DNA of 64,000 nucleotides. Source: Oncomelania hupensis. Lineage: Eukaryota > Mollusca > Gastropoda > Littorinimorpha > Pomatiopsidae. Below, one piece after another: positions 1-8,690 of this stretch (position 1 is its first letter; every line of letters begins with the position of its first letter). The position numbers and the translations under genes are program-made. The stretch covers positions 75,147,990 through 75,211,989 of the forward strand of contig CM072511.1 in NCBI GenBank assembly GCA_036898135.1, given 5' to 3'. The notes beneath the pieces were generated by a model. The model saw only the letters and a program-made list of their open reading frames with translations, made no database searches and had not been told where the DNA came from.

Positions 1-198
1 GCTGGAAAGGCATAGGCGAAACAACGACCGACAAAGGCCACAAGCTTTATTTCAGCGGTAGAGATGACAGGCATGAAAACAGAGTTAGATTCCTGGTCAA
101 CAAGAACATTCTAGCCACTGTCAAGGGATGCCGCCCAGTCTCCAGTAGACTCATTACCATCCGTCTGAGAGCAGCCCCTTTCAACATCACCATCATTA
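1..198 (+). pseudogene. RTE-like retrotransposon, endonuclease fragment
   Basis: Frame 3 from the first bases is open to about position 196 and reads as the middle of an APE-type endonuclease: an FSGRDD segment, then VNKNI, then CRPVSSRLITIRLRAAPFNI. This matches the endonuclease of RTE-type elements commonly annotated as craniofacial development protein 2-like. The same segment occurs on the other strand near 8330-8430. The fragment has lost both ends: the left is cut by the window edge and the right abuts the (TGTAA)n tail of a Nimb-like element. It is probably the 5' part of the RTE copy that resumes at 2653, with the intervening residues deleted. It is a non-functional remnant. Confidence 0.75.
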
Positions 199-465
199 CA
201 TTACATGATTATTGCTTTAGGTCCAGCTGACTCTTCCGAGCCAAATCAGGACCAGAGGGATGTTATCTTAAAATATTATAAAATGGTTCAATCCTAAAAA
301 ACAAGCCTGTTACTCTTAAATACCCAAACAAACTTTCACATACAACCTCTTGAAAATTCTTCTTTAAAACTGATGTATTAAACATAAATTCTCTTTCTTC
401 AATCAAATCACTAAATTCAATCCTACCAATAAAATCCAACCAACACAAAGCAAGAAGACATGATT

Positions 466-471
466 TATATG
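466..471. repeat. Target-site duplication, left copy (TATATG)
   Basis: TATATG at 466-471 is repeated at 1650-1655. The uninterrupted target can be seen in a related copy near 17190, where GATTTATATGCGATAAAAC occurs without an insertion. This fixes the element ends exactly. Confidence 0.85.
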
Positions 472-1649
472 CAGACCTGCCTACTGTTACGATTTTCCGT
501 ATTTTGTCCCGGAAATTAGAGGAAAATGTCAGTCGTTCCGGAAAATACGCAAAATGCGCGAGCGCTACGGAAAAATGGGTGAAGTAAAAAAATAAAATTA
601 AAAGATTAATAAATACAGTCAGGCGCCTGTATGTAACTTCCCGTAGCATGCAATCCTTTGCAAAGCTCAAGCTGATTGGACAGAAATCGCCCATAGTTTG
701 CAAAGCTAAAGCTGATTGGACAGAAATCACCGCGTATGCGCAATCGAACATTACTACTGTACTCATTCAGCCATTTTCTCTCCAATGGCGAAGCGGAAAG
801 CGGACACAGTTGTGGCTGATGAAGAAGTAGACAGGGAAAAGACTCCACCAAAAAGCCGAATAAAGAAGCAGAAAAGACAGCAGTCATTTCGGGATGAATA
901 CAGCTGTAAGTTTCCAACGCTGAGAGCTGGGAAAAAACATACAAGTTCGTGCTTCTGCACTGTTTGTGATTGTGAGTTTTCCATTGCACATGGGGGTGTG
1001 GATGACTGCAGGCGGCACACTGAATCAAAAAAACACCAAGACAGTGAAAAGAAAGACATCGAGACGAGAAAGTGTGCAAAGATATCAGGATTTTTCGTTC
1101 CATCGGCATCCACTTCATCAAAAACTGACGAAAAATATGACCACGATGTGATACGTGCGGAAGTCATGCTTGTAGATTTGGTCACTGACCTAAACCTACC
1201 GATTGCCTCCCTGGACAAGTTCAATAACGCCCTACCAGTGATGTTTCCTGACTCCAAAATTGCAAAAGGAATGCAGTGTGGGCGTAGCAAGGGGACTGCA
1301 TGTGTAAAGAAAGAAAATGACTTGAAAGAACAATTGTGACTGCTGGTGAGATGACATTTATTAAAGAAAACAACAGGGAAGTAAAAGAAAATATAAAGTA
1401 CAGAAAGAAAATATGTGAAAATACACAAACACATGGCTTTTATTTCTTCGTTGGTAAATATTTCGGCTATCACGTTGCTCAGTACATGGAATAACATTGA
1501 CATTTGAACTGTGCTGCAGACGGAACCTACATCCTTTGACAATAGCACATTAAGGAATACCGCTGGTATTGGTTACTGAAAATGTCTGTGTGTTACTGAT
1601 TTTGGGGGTTGGTGTTACTGATTCTCACATCTGAGGGTAGGCAGGTCTG
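472..1649 (+). mobile_element. hAT-like DNA transposon with 6-bp TSD, catalytic region deleted
   Basis: 1178 bp, bounded by inverted termini CAGACCTGCCTAC (472-484) and its reverse complement (1637-1649), with a perfect 6-bp direct duplication TATATG. The interior carries an ORF on the plus strand (785-1339) that reads as the N-terminal part of a hAT-type transposase. No catalytic domain follows. CAG-type ends and a zinc-finger ORF suggest a hAT relationship, but canonical hAT elements make 8-bp duplications, so the superfamily is tentative. The same terminus recurs at 63348. Confidence 0.75.
785..1339 (+). CDS. N-terminal fragment of a hAT-like transposase with BED-like zinc finger
   Basis: 184 residues starting at the ATG at 785 (MAKRKADTV), with a Lys/Arg-rich region at about 15-35 resembling a nuclear localisation signal. 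At about 60-85 is a zinc-finger-like segment: CFCTVCDCEF, then an HGG motif, then RRHTESKKH (C-x2-C ... H-x5-H). Around 130-170 is a segment ending SKIAKGMQCGRSKGTA, which resembles the region joining the finger to the catalytic domain in invertebrate hAT-like transposases. The protein stops before any RNase H-fold catalytic residues; the family is usually 500-700 residues. It may be a truncated pseudogene or a DNA-binding-only product. Expression is unknown. Confidence 0.6.
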   Translation: MAKRKADTVVADEEVDREKTPPKSRIKKQKRQQSFRDEYSCKFPTLRAGKKHTSSCFCTVCDCEFSIAHGGVDDCRRHTESKKHQDSEKKDIETRKCAKISGFFVPSASTSSKTDEKYDHDVIRAEVMLVDLVTDLNLPIASLDKFNNALPVMFPDSKIAKGMQCGRSKGTACVKKENDLKEQL

Positions 1650-1655
1650 TATATG

Positions 1656-2652
1656 CGATAAAACAAACCAACATCATGTAAAAATTGAAACAGGTGTTGA
1701 CCATTGCATACTTTAAAAATCTCTTTGAAAGGTATTGAACCAAAATATGTTTGTCTTTCCTCAATTAGATCAGCACATTCAGACATGAAATGGCAAACGG
1801 TAAAAGGATAGATTACATGCAAAGCACCATGGTGGTTCTTCTCCTTTTAAAAGGAAACTGGGTGACAAAATTATGCCCAATATGAAGGCGAGACAAAACT
1901 GTTTCTTCTTTGCGAGTGGATGCAAAGTTAGGCAAAAACAAATCAGAAAGAATTTGAAATAATTTGTTATTGATATGATTAGACCAGTCTGCAACAGCCG
2001 TTTACAATAAGATCCAGTCATACAACGCAGGTCAGAGTAAGGAACAAACTGGAAAATCTCTGGAGAGAAATCGAGATGCAGAGCTTCTTTTAGCCACTTT
2101 GTCCCCTGCAATATTGCCGCGGATGCCCATGTGACAAGGGACCCACATAAACCTTCGACAGTTTCACTTTTGAATTTAGCGTGGAGTAGAAACCTCTCCA
2201 TGATTCTCTTCTCTTACGTTTGAAGAGCTGTCGCCATTGGGCTCGCAAACGGTGGTTCTGTTTATTTTCAGAGCTTGGGTGTAGATACATCATTCTTAAA
2301 GCTTTTTTACGGGCTTGCTGTTTTACATTCATCATCAAACCAGGGTTTTTTAAGAGTATGAGGTTTTGATGAAGTTTGCGGAATGGACTCCTTGGCACTG
2401 TTTATAACTATGTCAGTGTAGAGCTGTATTGGGTCTATGGCATGTGAAAATTCCTGTTTCTTAGCACGTAACTGAACCTCAGACAGGTTGGAAAACAGAC
2501 TCCAGTTAGCTTGTTTCAGTTTCCACCTGCCATGAGTTTGCTCAAAGTTGTCTGAATCATGTTTTAATAAAACCGGAAAATGATCGCTGCCATAAAGATC
2601 TTTTAAAACTGTCCATTTAAAATCCAAAGGTAAGGAGGTGTGACAGATGCCA
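1656..2652 (-). pseudogene. Nimb-like ORF2 remnant: endonuclease end fused to RNase H end
   Basis: Read on the minus strand, 2652-2310 gives an endonuclease C-terminus with a GSDHFPVLL motif and a PWFDDEC linker motif. 2330-2160 gives a basic linker that ends SWRGFYSTLNSK. At about 2155 the frame passes directly into the last part of RNase H (compare FMWVPGHMGIRGNIA in the better copy near 17650). It then gives an EEPPWCFAC zinc-finger-like tail at about 1830. Several frameshifts and stops are present. About 1.5 kb of coding sequence expected between linker and RNase H is absent, so the copy cannot encode RT. Confidence 0.7.
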
Positions 2653-2699
2653 CCACGAAGATCCTTGGAAAGCACCAGCCAAAGAAGAAGCTGTGGATC

Positions 2700-4010
2700 A
2701 CAACTGAACTTTTAGACCTGTGTGATAAACGAAGAGAGATAAAAAAGAAAAAGAACACCTCACAGGTAGCTGATGCCTACTGAAAAATCAACAATGACAT
2801 CCGAAAAGGCATGTGCACAGCAAATGAGAACTGGATAGAAGATCAGAGCCAGCAAATAGAGAACAGTCTGAACAAGAATAACAGCACGAAGGCTACCAGA
2901 CTGTGAAGCGGCTGACAAGTGTTAAACAGCCCAAGGTCTCCACGATCAAAAGCAAGTCTGGCCTTATAAAAGAACAAGAAGTCTTGGACAGATGGACAGA
3001 GTACTGCTCTGACCTTCACAACCACACGCAAAACGGAGACCCATCAGTTCTAGCATGTCCAGAGAACAGAAAAGAAGAAGAAATCCTCCCAATTCTCCGA
3101 GAAGAAGTTGAGGCAGCAGTGCAATCGCTGAAGAAGGGGAAGTCAGCGGGAGTGGGCAACATACCCGCGGAACTGCTTCAAGCAGGAGAAGAGATGATTG
3201 ATGCACTCACCATTATCTGTAACAAGATCTGGCAGAGTGAGGAGTGGCCTACACCATGGACCCAGTCGCTTGATCTCTTCCCAAAAAAGGTAACCTTCAG
3301 GAATGTGAAAATTACAGCACGATCAGCCTCATCAGCCATCCCAGCAAGGTCCTCCTGAAAATAATACTCAACAGGTTGAAACCCCAAGCTGAACAAATCA
3401 TACCTGAAGAGCAAAGGATTCAGGGCACGGCGAAGTACCACTGAACAGATTTTCAACCTCAGGATAATCTGTGAGAAATACCTACAGCACCAACAACATC
3501 TATATCATGTGTTCATAGACTTCAAAAAGGTGTTTGACCGAGTCTGGCATGCAGCTCTGTGGGCAACCATGAGAGTGTACATCATCAGCCCTAAAATTAT
3601 TGAAGTCATCAAAAGCCTGTATGACAAGGCTATCAGTGCAGTCCTCCACAACAGCGCCATCAGAAACTGGTTCAGAACAACAATTGGTGTGCCTCAGGGA
3701 TGCCTACTCTCTCCCACACTCTTCAACATCTTCCTAGAGTGCATCATTTCAGATGCCCTTGCAGATCATGAAGGCACTGTTAGCATAGACTAGAGGGAAG
3801 AGCAATCTCCAACCTTCGTTTTGTGGATGCCTGATGGATTGGCTGGAGAGGAACAATAACTTGAACAGCTGGTACAGAGGCTTGACACTAGCTACAGAGC
3901 CTATGGAATGGAAATAAGTGCAGAGAAGAGCAAAATGATGACCAACAACACCAATGGCATCAACACGGACATCAAAGTCCAAGGCCAATCCCTCAACACA
4001 GTGCATAGCT
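2700..4010 (+). pseudogene. RTE-like RT, N-terminal and palm region, broken
   Basis: Recognisable RT blocks are LREEVEAAVQSLKKGKSAG (about 3100), SLISHPSK-type sequence (about 3330, frameshifted), RARRSTTEQIF (about 3424), FIDFKKVFDRVWHAALW (about 3515), and GVPQGCLLSPTLFNIFLE (about 3690). The catalytic FADD block expected near 3815 is destroyed: the frame is shifted and reads LWMPDGLAG. Multiple stops and frameshifts (near 2780, 2905, 3358, 3794) make this a pseudogene. It continues in the piece after the hAT-like insertion at 5753. Confidence 0.8.
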
Positions 4011-4076
4011 CAGGCATGGGAATTGCCAAAAGGGCTAGGGTCGTACTGGTGGTAGCGTATGTCAAACGGATGAGGG

Positions 4077-4130
4077 ATTGGGGTGCAAAATGTATATTTT
4101 ATTATACATATATACATTTTGCACCCCAAT
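4077..4130. repeat. Perfect 20-bp inverted repeat with 14-nt loop
   Basis: The arm at 4077-4096 (ATTGGGGTGCAAAATGTATA) is the exact reverse complement of 4111-4130, separated by an A/T-only spacer of 14 bases apart from one C. It lies 66 bases inside the left end of the hAT-like element. It could be a remnant of a nested MITE, a hairpin formed by replication slippage, or a structural element of the transposon. Confidence 0.85.
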
Positions 4131-4725
4131 ATATATATAGTGTGTGTGTCACTGTGTGTGTATGTACATAAAATATATCAACTGTCCTTTCTTACCTTAT
4201 GGTTAAAGTGCAGGTAGTGCCTTGTACAAGTGTCTATAAATTAACATATGTAGTGCTCTGTCAATCATACACATAAACGACACAAGGCAAGGTCCAAAAA
4301 TTTCTAGTTATAATTCAATGTGTTCCATTACAACATTTACAGCCAAGTCATCACACACTCAGCTTGTCTGCCATAACTGTCCTCTGGCTCTTGACTTTTT
4401 GTTAGTCAACATGAGCACAGATAAAATGAAGTGGTAGACGAGATGAATTTTCATGTAACACAAAGTTCTGAGTTCTCTGTCTTTCACAATATAAGCACAC
4501 ACTTTTTATTAGGATCCCACAGCAAGTCACAAAATTCCTAAATATTCACAAACCATAACACAAAATGAACTGAGTTTTTCACATACTTCCAGTTCCAGGG
4601 CCTTGAAAATCATGTTCATTTTCCCAAATCTTCAAGTCTTCACAAATGTGGTAAAACTCTGTATTATGAGTCAATCTTCAGCTGCATCATTAATCACAGC
4701 TGTTTAAAATATGGTTTAAAAAAAT

Positions 4726-5521
4726 TTAGTTCTTAAGTATAAAAAAGAAATGGTTGAAATGCAAGAGAAGTTGTTTAGTCCTGATCTGATCAGATTTTCT
4801 TGCCAAAAAAGCTTTCAAGCCTACTCTGCTTAGGTTTAATTTTATTCTGAACAAGCAGCACATCTGGTTCATCAATAGCAAGTGACTGGTGGTTTGAGTT
4901 GGAGTTTGTGCTGCTTGCTGCTTCTTGCGTACACACACTAGTGCTGGTGCAGGTTCATGCACATCTGATTCATCAATAGCAAGTGGCTGGTGGTTTGAGT
5001 TGGAGTTTGTGCTGCTTGCTGCTTCTTGCGTACACACACTAGTGCTGATCTTTTGATGTTTTAGTGCAGGTTCATAATTGCTGCAAGCAGGGGTGGCCTT
5101 TCTCTTTCCTGCAGAACACAAAGCAGCATGCTGTTCTTTGGCTCTGGATGCCTCAGTATAAAGTTTCTTTTTCTCAGAAACCTTTGAAGGTAGAATGTTC
5201 TTCTTACCTCCCAGCAAGTGTGAAGTTGATTCCTTTGTTTGTCTGTTGGAACTTTTTCTCAGTTCATTTTCCTCCCAGGCCTTCTTCATATTTTGCACAA
5301 GTTTTTTGCTCACAGGTTCTTTCAGGGGATCTTTTTTTTCAAAATATTCTACTGCTGTGGTCTTCCTTGCAGCGAGAGATGTTCACCTCAACTTCTTTGC
5401 TATCGTCAGGCGACATTTTTACACTAATCACTTTGTCTAACCAATGCCAGTTCCATTTGTAACGTGAATCGCCATCATCAAATTTCTCTCCACGCTGAAC
5501 AATATCCATATGTAGCGCCAT
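4726..5521 (-). pseudogene. hAT-like transposase N-terminal region, frameshifted
   Basis: Two minus-strand reading frames cover this. 5521-5339 starts MALHMDIVQRGEKFDDGDSR and contains an aromatic YKWNWHWLDK motif that I associate with the N-terminus of hAT-like invertebrate transposase proteins. 5313-4726 is Lys/Ser-rich and follows after a short frameshift. The zinc-finger block and catalytic block expected downstream are missing. A 101-bp tandem duplication near the 3' end shifts the frame, so the last 60 residues re-read the same DNA in another frame. Function is unlikely. Confidence 0.4.
4858..5060. repeat. Tandem duplication of about 101 bp
   Basis: The segment containing TCATCAATAGCAAGTGACTG recurs 101 bases on with very few differences, for example ATCAATAGCAAG at 4871 and at 4972. 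The unit ends with CTTGCGTACACACACTAGTG in both copies. Because 101 is not a multiple of three, translation of the two copies is in different frames. Confidence 0.85.
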
Positions 5522-5752
5522 TTTTTTTACCTCTACGAAATGCGCATGCGCGAGTCGAAATTCCGGGAGAAGTCATTGTTCAATTTGTTTTCTCGTACTC
5601 CGATAATTACTAAATTACTACTCTCTCAGTCTACTGCAATTTTTTTTTTTTAACCGATATTTTCGAAGGGTCGTACTCAATATCGCGAGGGTCGTAAAGG
5701 TGGGGTCTATGGGTCGTAAATACGAACTAAGGTCGTAGAATTCCCACCCCTG

Positions 5753-6350
5753 ATAGCTTCAAATATTTAGCAGCCATTGTATCAGACAATGCGTCCCGAC
5801 AGGAAGTCCTCTCCAGGATTGCACAAACAACTGCTGCTCTGGCGAGGTTGAAGCCAATTTGGAAAGACAGAACCAACAGTCTACTTTCCAAGGTAAGGCT
5901 GCTGCGCTCCCTTGTCATCTCCATCTTCTTTTATGCTTGCGAAACATGGACCCTCACAGCAGATCTACAACGAAGAATACAAAGCATGGAGATGAGGTGC
6001 TACAGAATACTTCTGGGCATTTCCTATACCCAACACATCACCAACGACGAAGTCCGACAGACCATCACGCAAGCCATTGGACAACACGATGACCTGCTCA
6101 TAGTGGTGAAGAAACGGAAACTCCGATGGTATGGCCACGTCACCAGATCATCAGGCCTTGCAAAGACAATCCTGCAAGGCACAATGCAAGGAGGTAGAAG
6201 AAGAGGGAGACTGAGAAAGTGGTGGGAGGACAACATTCGAGAATGGACTGGTTTGGCACTGAGCGAAACAATCAGGGTTGCTGAGGATAGGGAAAGATAA
6301 AGTAAGCTGGTTAAACGAAAATGTGTGGTGCCCCTACGACCACCGAGTTA
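5753..6350 (+). pseudogene. RTE-like ORF2 C-terminal region
   Basis: This is the right-hand continuation of the copy at 2700-4010. It starts in the block after the palm (SFKYLGAIVSDN in intact copies, damaged here) and continues through RLKPIWKDR, LVISIFFYACETWTL, and MRCYRILLGISYTQHITNDEVRQTI. It then reaches RKLRWYGHVTRSSGLAKTI and the terminal basic stretch GGRRRGRLRKWWEDNIREWTG. The frame is open from about 5848 to 6298. The (GGATA)n tail starts about 50 bases after the stop. Confidence 0.8.
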
Positions 6351-6411
6351 CGGGATAGGATAGGATAGGATAGGATAGGATAGGATAGGATAGGATAGGA
6401 TAGGATAGGAA
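6350..6411 (+). repeat. (GGATA)n tail of the RTE-like element
   Basis: About thirteen uninterrupted GGATA units directly after the RTE 3' UTR. The same family carries shorter GGATA/TATCC tails at 12835, 51660, 57262 and 62402, so this is the element's 3' tail, later expanded as a microsatellite. Confidence 0.9.
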
Positions 6412-6419
6412 TATTATTT

Positions 6420-7253
6420 TCAGAAGGACCTTGTTAAGATGGCGGATGAGGCTAATGGTGCAGTTATTTTCACACTTCTGAATGTTACCTTTTTTGGAAG
6501 CGTGATGACAAGCGACTGGGTCCATGGTGTAGGCAACTCTCCACTCTGCCAGATCTTGTTACAGATAATGGTGAGGGCGTCAATCATAACTTCTCCTATG
6601 TCCAAGACTTCTTGTTCTTCTGCCAGACTTGCTTTGGATCGTGGAGACCTTGGGCTGTCAACACTTGTCAGCCACTTCACAGTCTGGTAGGCCTTCTTGC
6701 TGTTGTTCTTGTTCAGATTCATCCAGTGCTCCTTTGGTCTGCACATGCCTTTTCGCATGTCATTGTTGATTTTTCGGTAGGCATCAGATCCCTGTGAGGT
6801 GTTCTTTCTCTTTTTCATCTCTTTTCGTTTATGACACAGATCCAAAAGTTCAGGTGTGATCCACGGCTTATTCTTTGGCCAGCGCTTGCCAAGGATCTCT
6901 GTGGCGGCATCTGTCACAGCTGAGTTGAAGGTGGTGGTCAGTGTGTGGATATCAACTTTACCAGCTTCCAAAATGAGCAGGGGTGCAAATTTTTCTGGGG
7001 CCTGAAATATTTCTGCCACCTCCGGGTCTTGCAATTTGTTCAGGTCGAACTTCAGTCTAGTGCACTTTGATGTGTTCACTCTCTGCAAGTGGAGCCGGAA
7101 AGACATCATCATGAGATCGTGGTCACTTCCGATTTCTGCTCCTGGAAAAGTACGTGTCCTTCCAATGTTGATGCTTGATCTGAAGCGTTTCTTGACCATG
7201 ATGCAGTTGATCTGGTTGTGAGCTCCCCGCCGGAACTGCGCCATGTCCATCAT
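6420..7253 (-). pseudogene. RTE-like endonuclease C-terminus, linker and RT N-terminus
   Basis: A 277-residue open frame. It begins MMDMAQFRRGAHNQINCIMV (endonuclease) and continues through RTRTFPGAEIGSDHDLMMMS, where the SDH motif provides the catalytic His. The linker is TEILGKRWPKNKPWITPELL, and the end is IDALTIICNKIWQSGE and the PKKVTFRSVK block. A deletion has removed about 60 residues between EEQEVLDIG and EVMIDALTII (compare the plus copy at 2970-3200). The frame is upstream-open across the MITE junction. It is an inactive fragment. Confidence 0.8.
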
Positions 7254-7291
7254 CTGGATTTTTTGTGGAGACCAAGCATGTTTTGCCAGTA

Positions 7292-8116
7292 CAGTAAAAC
7301 CTCAGTTTTACGACCTTTAAATTGCCATTAAAACGAGGTCTTAAATTGGAGGAGGTAGGACATTTTCGAAAAAGACATTTGATTTAGAAAATTAATTAAG
7401 TAAAATAAATACATGTACAAAAAGTACACATACCATTAAGGAACATCTACCATCTTTCAGAAATATAGATTAAACTCTGTCTCACAACCAATACAGTCAA
7501 TATCTTACTGTTCCTAATTATTTACAAAATAAAAAAATCAATGTTGGTATGATAGTTGTTTAAAAGTGTATGTAAGTGCTGAGTGCATGTTTGGAGTTAT
7601 AACTAATTTATAAGATAACCCCATTAATATTGTAATTATTTTTTATTTAATCATTGAATAGTTGTTTGTTGGTTGTTTTTTTTAAAAGAAAGCGGTTATT
7701 TCTGTTTGTTTGCATGATCCCCCCCCCCCCCCCCCCCTCCCCCTCTCCGGTGCATGTTCTTTTAGTATGTCACTTTGAACACCAAACATGGTGTCGGCAA
7801 GATCTGACAGGCCCCTGCTCAGGGCAAATCTGGTCAGCTCCTTAGAGTATTTCAAGTTGCTTTAATGCATCGTCTGCTGTTAAAAGTTGTAAACGGAACT
7901 GTTTTCTTCAAGCGCACAAATATAGTATTGCTTTGGAATCTGAATTTTTCAGATGCTAGGTCGTAAAATTTAATTATTTGAAGGTCGCAAGTCGCGTTTT
8001 AGAGGTAGTCGTTTAACAGAGGTCGTTTATATAGTACAAAGCATCGGTGAATTTTTTTCCGGTCGTACGTTGGAGGAAGTCGTTTAAGAGAGGGTCTCAA
8101 AACGGAGGTTTTACTG
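7292..8116. mobile_element. pogo/Tigger-like MITE
   Basis: 825 bp with terminal inverted repeats beginning CAGTAAAACCTC and TA target duplication, the signature of the pogo/Tigger group of Tc1/mariner. Subterminal GGTCGTAAA/GGTCGTTTA motifs occur at the right side (about 7960, 7985, 8020, 8063). No transposase-like frame is present. A C19 homopolymer at 7719-7737 lies in the middle. Confidence 0.8.
7719..7737. repeat. Poly-C tract (19 C)
   Basis: Nineteen consecutive C followed by T and a C/T-rich stretch, inside the pogo-like MITE. The length should be treated as approximate because homopolymers are error-prone in sequencing. Confidence 0.9.
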
Positions 8117-8479
8117 TATCAGATTGTTGTATCTGGCAAACTCTAAGAGTCTCAGACCTCTGTAATTTGTCTCATCATTGGAGTGGGGTCCACATGTGTC
8201 TCCCCAGTTGTGGTGCGCATCTTGACCAACCTTGGCATTCCAGTCGCCTTGCACTATATGTCATTCTTCGGCACTTGGTCAAGGACAGCCTGTAGATTTT
8301 CATAGAAATCCTCCACTTCGCTGTCATCATATTTGGGGCATAGGCCTGGATGATGGTGATGTTGAAAGGGGCTGCTCTCAGAGGGATGGTAATGTGTCTA
8401 TTGGAGACTGGGCGGCATTCTTCCTCCAGTGAGGTGAAACTATTCGAAGTAATGTCTTTTTTAGAAGACAACGGTCCTG

Positions 8480-8690
8480 GTTTATTTTCAGCCCTTGAAG
8501 AGGACCAAGTTCGTTAACCCGTTATGTGGTCCCAGTTGAAGGTGTTTCGACGGATGGGGCAAGGAGGAAGGAGCGTCTTGGACCAGATGTCCTTCCTTTT
8601 TCCGGAGGTGCGGCATGGTGTAGAGGTGTTGTAAGGGCTTTTGACGTGGCCGCCGGCATGTTCATCTTATGACGTGGCATTGTCAGTGCT
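8480..8690 (-). pseudogene. RTE-like ORF 5' region upstream of endonuclease
   Basis: On the minus strand an ATG near 8682 opens a frame reading MPRHKMNMPAATSKALTTPL followed by Pro/Ser-rich sequence to about 8520, then stops. In the intact family such a low-complexity leader precedes the endonuclease. Here the endonuclease N-terminal third is deleted and the frame is broken before the CRPVSN block at about 8410. I assign it by position and by similarity to the family's leader as I remember it, so this call is weaker than the endonuclease call. Confidence 0.45.

Larger units (their letters stand above)
199..2652 (-). mobile_element. Nimb-like non-LTR retrotransposon, internally deleted, split by a hAT-like element
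   Basis: A minus-strand element whose 3' end is at about 199, marked by a short ATTACATTACA-type (TGTAA)n tail. The 3' UTR (200-471) closely matches those at 16945-17200 and 57390-57600. It is interrupted by a DNA element at 472-1649 and resumes at 1650. Sense order is endonuclease C-terminus (about 2650-2330), endonuclease-RT linker (about 2330-2160), then RNase H C-terminus and a Cys/His tail (about 2155-1660). The whole RT domain is missing. I-superfamily membership is inferred from the RNase H domain and from the RT motifs in the other copies. Confidence 0.75.
4011..5752 (-). mobile_element. hAT-like DNA transposon with 6-bp TSD, second family
   Basis: 1742 bp. The left terminus is CAGGCATGGGAATT, and the right terminus read inward on the minus strand is CAGGGGTGGGAATT. 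Both ends also carry subterminal GGTCGTA motifs (about 4040; 5671, 5692, 5713, 5731). Coding remnants are on the minus strand (4726-5521). No catalytic domain is visible. The element also holds a perfect hairpin near its left end, short (TA)n and (GT)n runs at about 4131-4160, and a 101-bp tandem duplication. It interrupts the RTE copy precisely. Confidence 0.75.
4005..5758. repeat. 6-bp target-site duplication ATAGCT flanking the element 4011-5752
   Basis: ATAGCT lies at 4005-4010 and again at 5753-5758. Related RTE copies (56660-56670, and 13453-13460 on the other strand) have the continuous GTGCATAGCTTCAAATAT. The duplication is therefore exactly six bases. Confidence 0.85.
2653..6411 (+). 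mobile_element. RTE-like retrotransposon copy, plus strand, split by a hAT-like element
   Basis: Starts after the Nimb-like copy at about 2653 in the endonuclease-RT linker and runs to 4010. It is interrupted by a DNA element at 4011-5752 and resumes at 5753 to its 3' tail of about thirteen GGATA units ending near 6411. Domains in order: linker, RT fingers and palm, and the C-terminal region with the RYGHVTRSSGLAKTILQG motif (RWYGHVTRSS near 6125). It is the same family as the copies at 6412-8700, 12837-13923, 51656-53060, 55940-57290 and 62401-62642. Confidence 0.85.
7290..8118. repeat. TA target duplication flanking the pogo-like MITE
   Basis: TA at 7290-7291 and at 8117-8118 directly flanks CAGTAAAACCTC and GAGGTTTTACTG. 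Removing the element and one TA restores the RTE endonuclease frame (...YNNLI / LAKHAWSPQ...). Confidence 0.85.

Noticed and set aside
263..766. Minus-strand frame of 167 codons
   Set aside because: It crosses the junction between the Nimb-like 3' UTR and the hAT-like element and has no recognisable domain.
6350..6411. CRISPR-like or satellite array
   Set aside because: It is a pure pentamer without spacers and is the 3' tail of an RTE-like element.
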